Positions 59,045 to 64,000 of a DNA stretch of 64,000 nt are shown here, piece after piece (the stretch's first letter is position 1; each line of letters begins with the position of its first letter). The notes below the pieces were generated by a model. It was given only the letters and a program-made list of their open reading frames with translations, ran no database searches and was not told the DNA's origin. Source of the stretch: Bacillota bacterium (GTDB taxonomy: Bacteria > Bacillota > Bacilli > Paenibacillales > UBA4045); contig JAEZQY010000031.1 of NCBI GenBank assembly GCA_023441055.1, positions 62,001 through 126,000 on the forward strand. Direction: 5' to 3'. Made by a program: the position numbers and the translations under genes.

Positions 59045-59935
59045 ATGAACAACTACTCGAAGATTGTCTCGTATGTGATCGTCGCAATCGTCTTATACTT
59101 CTCCTTCTCCATACATATCCTCCTAGGTATTGCGGCAATCCTAGCCATTATCGGCTATCTCATCTATAGCAAGCGAGACGCGATGATCACGCAGAGAGCC
59201 GTCATGGAGAATAATAATGGCAATCGTCAGCTTGCGCTCGGACTGTTGGATCAGGCTTACAAGATTAATCCGAATAACCCCGCAACGCTGTCCAATTATG
59301 CCTATCTCTGCTTGAAGGACGGCCAGATTGAGAAGTCAGAGAAGCTTATGAACGAGTTGATTAGCAATAAGTCGATTACTGCTCCCATGCGCGCTAGCAT
59401 TGAAATGACCCGCTCCCTTATCGTCTGGAAGCAGGGCAATCTGGAAGAGGCCATTCACATGCTGGAAGCGCTGCATGAGAAGATGAAGACTACCGTACTC
59501 TATGGCAGCCTGGGTTACTTCTATATCGAGCAGGGCGATCTGGATCGCGCGCTCGACTACAACCTGGAGGCGCTTGATTATAACGATACAGATGCGATCA
59601 TTCTGGACAATCTCTTATTGACGCATATCCTGCGGGAGGAATGGGATCAAGCTGAACAGATTGGCACGAAATTAAGTGAGCTGAACCCCAAGTTCCCAGA
59701 GGCGTTCTATCATCTTGGCTTGTTGAAGCTCCATAAGGAAGATGTCGAAGGCGCTATCGAGAGCTTCCAACATGCACTAGATAGACCGTTCACCGCGGTC
59801 AGTACGGAGAATCGCGAGACGATCGAACAAAAGCTGCAGGAAGTCCGCGAACAGTATGGAATCCAGGAAGAATCCGATGAGGTTGAGGAATCTAGTGAAG
59901 CTGAGGAAGCTGATGGGGTTACGGAGTCGAAGTAA
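59045..59935 (+). CDS. Membrane-anchored tetratricopeptide repeat protein
   Basis: This 296-residue protein has two N-terminal membrane helices (about residues 8-42) and then five or so TPR units in the cytoplasm (ALGLLDQAYKINPNNPATLS, LYGSLGYFYIEQGDLDRALD, AFYHLGLLKLHKEDVEGAIE). It ends in an acidic tail rich in Glu. It likely organises a protein complex at the membrane. GGAGGT lies 12 nt before the ATG, rather far. It converges on the FHA gene of the Tad-like cluster, overlapping its end by 17 bp. Confidence 0.88.
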   Translation: MNNYSKIVSYVIVAIVLYFSFSIHILLGIAAILAIIGYLIYSKRDAMITQRAVMENNNGNRQLALGLLDQAYKINPNNPATLSNYAYLCLKDGQIEKSEKLMNELISNKSITAPMRASIEMTRSLIVWKQGNLEEAIHMLEALHEKMKTTVLYGSLGYFYIEQGDLDRALDYNLEALDYNDTDAIILDNLLLTHILREEWDQAEQIGTKLSELNPKFPEAFYHLGLLKLHKEDVEGAIESFQHALDRPFTAVSTENRETIEQKLQEVREQYGIQEESDEVEESSEAEEADGVTESK

Positions 59936-61034
59936 CACGTAACGCGGTTCGCGCATACTTCAATACATCAGTATGCGTGAACGGATACGCCTTGTAAGGA
60001 ATCATCCGCTCGCCATTGAGATAGCTGCCATTCAGGGACCCTAGATCCTTCACCTCTAGCCCATCACGATGCTTACTGACTTCTACATGTATGCGCGAGA
60101 CGCCCTCCGATAGATCGGTGTGATGTATCCCTGTTCCGCTCCTGCCAATTATCCACCGATCTTCAGTCATCGCAACCTTAGTTTCCTCCCCATCGCGAGA
60201 CAGACACAGTATAATCTCATTGCTAATGGCAGGTTCATGGTTAGACAACAGCTCCGTTCTTCCACTTGGCTTATCATTCGCCGCTTCTATAGCAATAGGC
60301 TGACTGGTACGCTCTTCTGATTTCAACGCAGCTCCTGCTTTAACGGCATTTGTCGAAGGGATGCGTTGCTGCAGCCATCGTTTCACACGCGTTAGCCACT
60401 CCCCGCTCCTCCTCTCGGTTGTAGGTGAAGCGATCAGCGTTTCGCTGCTATCTATATCTCCTTTTAACCATACACGCTGAAGCTGTTCCTCAAGCTGCTT
60501 CAACGAATAATTCTCATCGGACAGCACGCCTAATAGCATGGCTATCTTCCCTTCGAAGCCCCCCTCGACTGCACTGAACAATCGCAACAGCAAACATCTC
60601 AGTTCTTCGGTTACTGATTTCTTGTTCAACCCTTCAAACGGCAGATAGCATAACTGAAAGTCACGCAGACTGCCGCTGCTGAACACCAGATCCTCATGCA
60701 ATGCGACTTGGTTCTCATCCAGCATATAGGCCGAACACTCACGAAGCGCATGTACGAGCTGATAAGCCGTTTCGAGCGCCAATTGAATGTCTGGCGGCTG
60801 CACATGCAGCAGCTGGACGAATCTCCGCTTCGCTGTGATCTCATAACGCAATACGAGCTCTCCATTCACCTCTTCACTCGATATTGGCAGCATTCTTGGG
60901 ATCCGCTGCTCTCTGAGCATTCTAAGCTGATACGCAATTGGCTGGTGCTTGTCCGAAGCATTCGGTTGTATGGCAAGCGATGTTGAGGCACCGCCTTCAT
61001 AATCAAATGCGAGTCCATAAATTTGTTGCTTCAT
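59919..61034 (-). CDS. FHA-domain protein with N-terminal DUF6382-like region
   Basis: This 371-residue protein has an N-terminal domain of about 180 residues (YEITAKRRFVQLLHVQ, LHEDLVFSSG) like the DUF6382 family, a variable linker, and a C-terminal forkhead-associated domain. The phosphopeptide-binding residues are in WIIGRSGTG, GVSRIHVEV and LGSLNGSYLNG. It should bind phosphothreonine proteins in the cytoplasm. The ATG at 61034 overlaps the stop of the prepilin peptidase gene (ATGA), so it is the last coupled gene of the Tad-like operon. Confidence 0.85.
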   Translation of the reverse strand: MKQQIYGLAFDYEGGASTSLAIQPNASDKHQPIAYQLRMLREQRIPRMLPISSEEVNGELVLRYEITAKRRFVQLLHVQPPDIQLALETAYQLVHALRECSAYMLDENQVALHEDLVFSSGSLRDFQLCYLPFEGLNKKSVTEELRCLLLRLFSAVEGGFEGKIAMLLGVLSDENYSLKQLEEQLQRVWLKGDIDSSETLIASPTTERRSGEWLTRVKRWLQQRIPSTNAVKAGAALKSEERTSQPIAIEAANDKPSGRTELLSNHEPAISNEIILCLSRDGEETKVAMTEDRWIIGRSGTGIHHTDLSEGVSRIHVEVSKHRDGLEVKDLGSLNGSYLNGERMIPYKAYPFTHTDVLKYARTALRVTSTP

Positions 61035-61576
61035 AACTGCATCCACCCTCCCAACGCTTGCAAGTAAGACAAGATAACTGCGGGCGCAACTGCGATCATG
61101 AGCGGCATTTCGATCGTCGCAAGCTTACGACTAGCCTTTATTGGATCGGCATTCCGGTACATCAGCGTAATGACGAGTGATTGCAGCCAGGATTTGAGAC
61201 GCAGCCACAATTGTCCACGCACGACTAGCATAACTGCTCCAATTAATCCTGCAATGATCATCGTCAGCATGAAGGTTGTCAGACTGAATCGTAAGCCTGA
61301 CCATGCTCCGAGTGCAGCGAACCACTTCACATCGCCGCCCCCGATCGCGCCGCATAACTGCAGTGTGAATGAGAGGGCCAGCATCAGCGCCATGCTCATC
61401 AGTGTGTATTGCAATCCGGATGAGCCGTCCATGATACTGTGATAACCCAAGCCGGCCAGACCAACAATGACATTCCATCTATTCGGGATACGCCTCGTGC
61501 GAAGATCGCTGACCAAGGCGACTGTAGTATGGACGGCAATCGCCGACCATATAGCTAGATCTATGATCCGAACCAC
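61031..61576 (-). CDS. A24-family prepilin peptidase (TadV/CpaA-like)
   Basis: This 181-residue membrane aspartyl protease has five or six helices and the two catalytic Asp in VSDLRTRRIPN and GAIGGGDVKW (the GxGD motif). It lacks the N-terminal methylase domain of PilD, as in the Tad type. It would cleave the leader of the TadE-like protein and Flp-like pilins. The GTG start overlaps the end of the TadE gene by 16 bp, and the stop overlaps the FHA gene. Confidence 0.9.
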   Translation of the reverse strand: MVRIIDLAIWSAIAVHTTVALVSDLRTRRIPNRWNVIVGLAGLGYHSIMDGSSGLQYTLMSMALMLALSFTLQLCGAIGGGDVKWFAALGAWSGLRFSLTTFMLTMIIAGLIGAVMLVVRGQLWLRLKSWLQSLVITLMYRNADPIKASRKLATIEMPLMIAVAPAVILSYLQALGGWMQL

Positions 61577-62127
61577 ACCCTTTCACTGGCTAGCTTCGCG
61601 ATTGTCACGACCCGATGATAGAATGGCAGTGTAATCGGAAGCTCATAATGAAGCTCAATATCAAAAAAAGGATCATGATCGAATAGATACGGCATCTGAA
61701 CACGATGAACATCCAACCGATCATAGTGGATGAGCGTACCTTGCAGATGCTCAGGAATATACGACCATACAAGCGGCTTTAATCCAGCAGCTAGCAGACG
61801 TTCCAATTGATCCTTAGGTAATTCTGAGCTCGCAGTCAAGCTATCAAGCAGCTCCCTGATCGAGGCAGGGATCCACTCCATCTGCTGGATATCGATTTGG
61901 TCTAGCACCTCTTCGGAACGCAGCAGAACCGTTTCGAATGGATAGAGCACACTAGACAGCTGGTGCGCAGTCTGCGATGCCGCCTTCTGTACGACTACTT
62001 CAACAATTACCATTCTCATAAACAGCATGAACAGCACAATCAAGGTGAGCATCAACGGAAACACAATCGCAGCTTCAACGGTCACTACTGCCCGATTGCA
62101 TCGTAAGCTTGCCAGCACATTGCGCAC
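61561..62127 (-). CDS. TadE-like pilus assembly protein
   Basis: This 188-residue protein has a short basic leader and the TadE-type hydrophobic segment (RAVVTVEAAIVFPLMLTLIV) with the Glu at position 5 after the processing site, followed by an extracytoplasmic domain. It is a pseudopilin-like subunit of Tad machines. The start is GTG at 62127. It lies between the DUF5702 protein and the prepilin peptidase, overlapping the latter. Confidence 0.87.
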   Translation of the reverse strand: MRNVLASLRCNRAVVTVEAAIVFPLMLTLIVLFMLFMRMVIVEVVVQKAASQTAHQLSSVLYPFETVLLRSEEVLDQIDIQQMEWIPASIRELLDSLTASSELPKDQLERLLAAGLKPLVWSYIPEHLQGTLIHYDRLDVHRVQMPYLFDHDPFFDIELHYELPITLPFYHRVVTIAKLASERVWFGS

Positions 62128-62138
62128 ATTCCGGCCTC

Positions 62139-64000
62139 TTAGTAAGCCATTACTGCTTCCTTGTTGATTGTTAATACGCTGCCCTCCTCTCCTTCATCAG
62201 TACGCATCAAGACGGTCGAGACATAGGGCAGCATCCACATCGTCATCTCTGTATGAGAAGAGAGTCGCATATAGACGGGCCGTTCCCTGAGATCGCTGCC
62301 CGTATTCAATTGAATGAGCGCTTGGATACGCGACATCTTGTTCATTTCCTTGGAATGGATCGCCATGAATAACCGCATATAGTCGCTGTACCCCATCTTC
62401 AGGGCCTGCACCTTAGCGAACACGGGAATAGCCTCTCCCCGCATCAGCTTGGTCATATCCTGAAACGCTCTAGCTGCACCTTCCGCAGCAGCGGTAAGCA
62501 CCATCAGCATCGGTGAGCCAGCCGCCTTGCGGACATCTAGCAGCGCCTCAACCGTTCTCACCGCGAAGCGGACGGTGAACAGCTCCGCGTAAGCAGCCGC
62601 TCGATTCCCGCTGCAGCTCGGTAATCCATATAGAATATATTCTACCTCTTGCTCCTGCAGCAGATGAGCGTCCATGTTCGTAAGCATGGGCTGGTTCTGC
62701 TGCGAACTCACACGATTATTGAAGTAGAGAAGCACATATTCATTGATGTACGCTTCATCGCGAATATCTCTAAGTATCGTAGATAATTGTGTTAATCCTG
62801 ATATCGCATGCTTCTGCAGATCGTCAGGCGATTGCTCCAACGCTCCAGTAGGAGAACCATCGGATGCACCGTCCGTCTGCTCTGTATTGAAGAGCCTGTA
62901 TTGCTCGAAGTAGGCGGATAAGCTCGTATAATGCTGCTCGTCGTCGATACCGCACAGCTGCTCGATCAGCACCTCCTTCACTTGCTCTACCTGCTGCGCG
63001 GTCTTATTCCGCTGCTCCCTCTTGCTCTCCTCCAGCTTGTCATAAGCGCCTCGCCGCTCCGTCTCCGCTACGCGCCTCTGAGATAGATAAGCGGAGAAGG
63101 CGGAGTAGAAGGACAGATCATTCGGTCCTGCTCCTTCCTGATTAGCAGCCTGTGTCGCAGCACCGAACATAGCTACCGGATTAGCCGCGCCTAATTCATA
63201 GTCCAGAAGATAGGCATAACCGAGCAGGTAGATATCGCCCAATACGTCCCCTTGTTGATCATCCTGATTGATCATGGTCTGTATCTGCTCTTCCACCTCC
63301 CGAACCTGTTGCAGCTTCTCACGCAGTTGATACAGACTAGCCTGCAGTCTTGCGAAGGTTGCGAATGCGTCGACATATGGATTGGGCAATGGTTCAAGCG
63401 CCTCATCCTCAACCGCACTCTCGTCCTCTTGTTCAGCCAATATCGGCTGCGGTCTCGGCTGGCTGAGAATACGATGGCCCTCATTCATGGCAGGACTCAT
63501 GGACTCTAGCATGTCGAAAGCTTGGCGCAGTAATGTCTCTCTACGCATCAACAGCTTCTCAGCGTCTTCGGAAACCTGCACCTGTTCGGAGGCCTGTTCG
63601 ATATCAGGCGCCATGTCCTTCCACTTGCTGTATACATTCCGGGTGAACTCGATTGGGGCCTTGACCTTCATCTCCTCCATAATCTGTCTTCTAAGGAAAC
63701 GATGATCGGCCAAGGAATATACGGACTCCACTTGGACGCTCTGTGCGCTTGGATGGACGCTAGTCCATCTATCCAGCGGGGCAGGCTCAGACCGAAGCGA
63801 TGAACCACCGCCTGTAAGTACACGATTCGCGATGTCCATACGCTCTTGCTCTGTGGCCGCCAGACCGAACAAGCTATATTCATTGCGCAATGTACGGTCA
63901 TAGGCGGACAGGACTGAGCTGGCGGCAGCCTTGACAGCTTTCTCTGCCTGCGCTTCAATCGCATAATAGCGTACGATGTCTAGCAGTAGTCCCATGAATA
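62139..64000 (-). CDS. DUF5702/TadG-like protein, N-terminus outside the window
   Basis: At least 620 residues are visible, and the frame is open to the window edge. The first visible residues (LLDIVRYYAIEAQAEKAVKA) match the point just after the N-terminal membrane helix in DUF5702 proteins, so the true start lies beyond 64000. The rest is a large, helix-rich, Gln- and Glu-rich extracytoplasmic region with coiled-coil stretches (LREKLQQVREVEEQIQTMIN). An ATG at 63995 in the window is internal. Such proteins accompany TadE genes in Paenibacillus and are thought to act in pilus or adhesion assembly. Confidence 0.82.
   Translation of the reverse strand, partial: FMGLLLDIVRYYAIEAQAEKAVKAAASSVLSAYDRTLRNEYSLFGLAATEQERMDIANRVLTGGGSSLRSEPAPLDRWTSVHPSAQSVQVESVYSLADHRFLRRQIMEEMKVKAPIEFTRNVYSKWKDMAPDIEQASEQVQVSEDAEKLLMRRETLLRQAFDMLESMSPAMNEGHRILSQPRPQPILAEQEDESAVEDEALEPLPNPYVDAFATFARLQASLYQLREKLQQVREVEEQIQTMINQDDQQGDVLGDIYLLGYAYLLDYELGAANPVAMFGAATQAANQEGAGPNDLSFYSAFSAYLSQRRVAETERRGAYDKLEESKREQRNKTAQQVEQVKEVLIEQLCGIDDEQHYTSLSAYFEQYRLFNTEQTDGASDGSPTGALEQSPDDLQKHAISGLTQLSTILRDIRDEAYINEYVLLYFNNRVSSQQNQPMLTNMDAHLLQEQEVEYILYGLPSCSGNRAAAYAELFTVRFAVRTVEALLDVRKAAGSPMLMVLTAAAEGAARAFQDMTKLMRGEAIPVFAKVQALKMGYSDYMRLFMAIHSKEMNKMSRIQALIQLNTGSDLRERPVYMRLSSHTEMTMWMLPYVSTVLMRTDEGEEGSVLTINKEAVMAY

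Overview
The window looks like chromosome from a Gram-positive, spore-forming member of the Paenibacillaceae, most likely Paenibacillus or a close relative. The evidence is: many TTG and GTG starts behind strong GGAGG-type ribosome-binding sites; YesM/YesN-type AraC two-component pairs; ecsAB; the ABC-F ATPases YfmR, YkpA and YfmM; a YheC/YheD protein; a bacillithiol-type YpdA reductase; a Bacillus-type Fnr with C-terminal cysteines; and a Gram-positive BirA operator. I saw no rRNA, tRNA, CRISPR array, insertion sequence or prophage gene. The only clear gene decay is one amber-interrupted lipoprotein gene.

Layout. 1-9.8 kb: a partial THUMP methyltransferase, an ABC-F ATPase, a DUF4173 membrane protein, an SgrR-like regulator and a heterodimeric ABC exporter with one degenerate ATP site. 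9.9-12.9 kb: an operon of two SDR proteins (one lacking several core motifs) and an enolase-superfamily dehydratase. 13-16.4 kb: AT-rich small membrane or exported proteins, a second methionine aminopeptidase, the interrupted lipoprotein gene, and four regularly spaced palindromes upstream of its promoter. 16.5-26.5 kb: a carbohydrate uptake and sensing locus: AraC-type response regulator, YesM-type kinase and lipoprotein binding protein with overlapping ends, then uxuA, a binding protein and two permeases, with a divergent RraA-family gene. 26.5-34.1 kb: polysaccharide-related genes (GH5 with an X2-like module, a GH16-like protein apparently starting at CTG, AraC and GntR regulators, a triple Ig-like repeat protein, YheC/D). 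Two promoters here carry the same spacer palindrome, GATAC-N5-GTATC. 34.2-43.9 kb: aldo/keto reductase, membrane alpha/beta hydrolase, thioredoxin-like protein, ecsAB and two more ABC-F genes.

43.9-48.3 kb is a redox-response block: GAF protein, NarL-type regulator and PAS kinase in an arrangement like staphylococcal nreABC, divergent from fnr, with a consensus Fnr box between them, followed by ypdA. 48.2-53.3 kb holds a kinase-fold protein, a 3D-domain protein, a hemolysin III protein, a solitary PhnC-like ATPase with altered catalytic residues and another aldo/keto reductase. 53.3-56.5 kb is an ECF transporter locus, bioY divergent from an ATPase gene and a fused ATPase-EcfT gene, around a BirA-type operator. 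56.6-59.9 kb carries a cytochrome c, small membrane proteins, a glycerophosphodiester phosphodiesterase whose -35 box overlaps a cre site, and a TPR protein. The right edge is a Tad-like cluster (FHA, prepilin peptidase, TadE, DUF5702).

All assignments come from reading the sequence. No database search was run.
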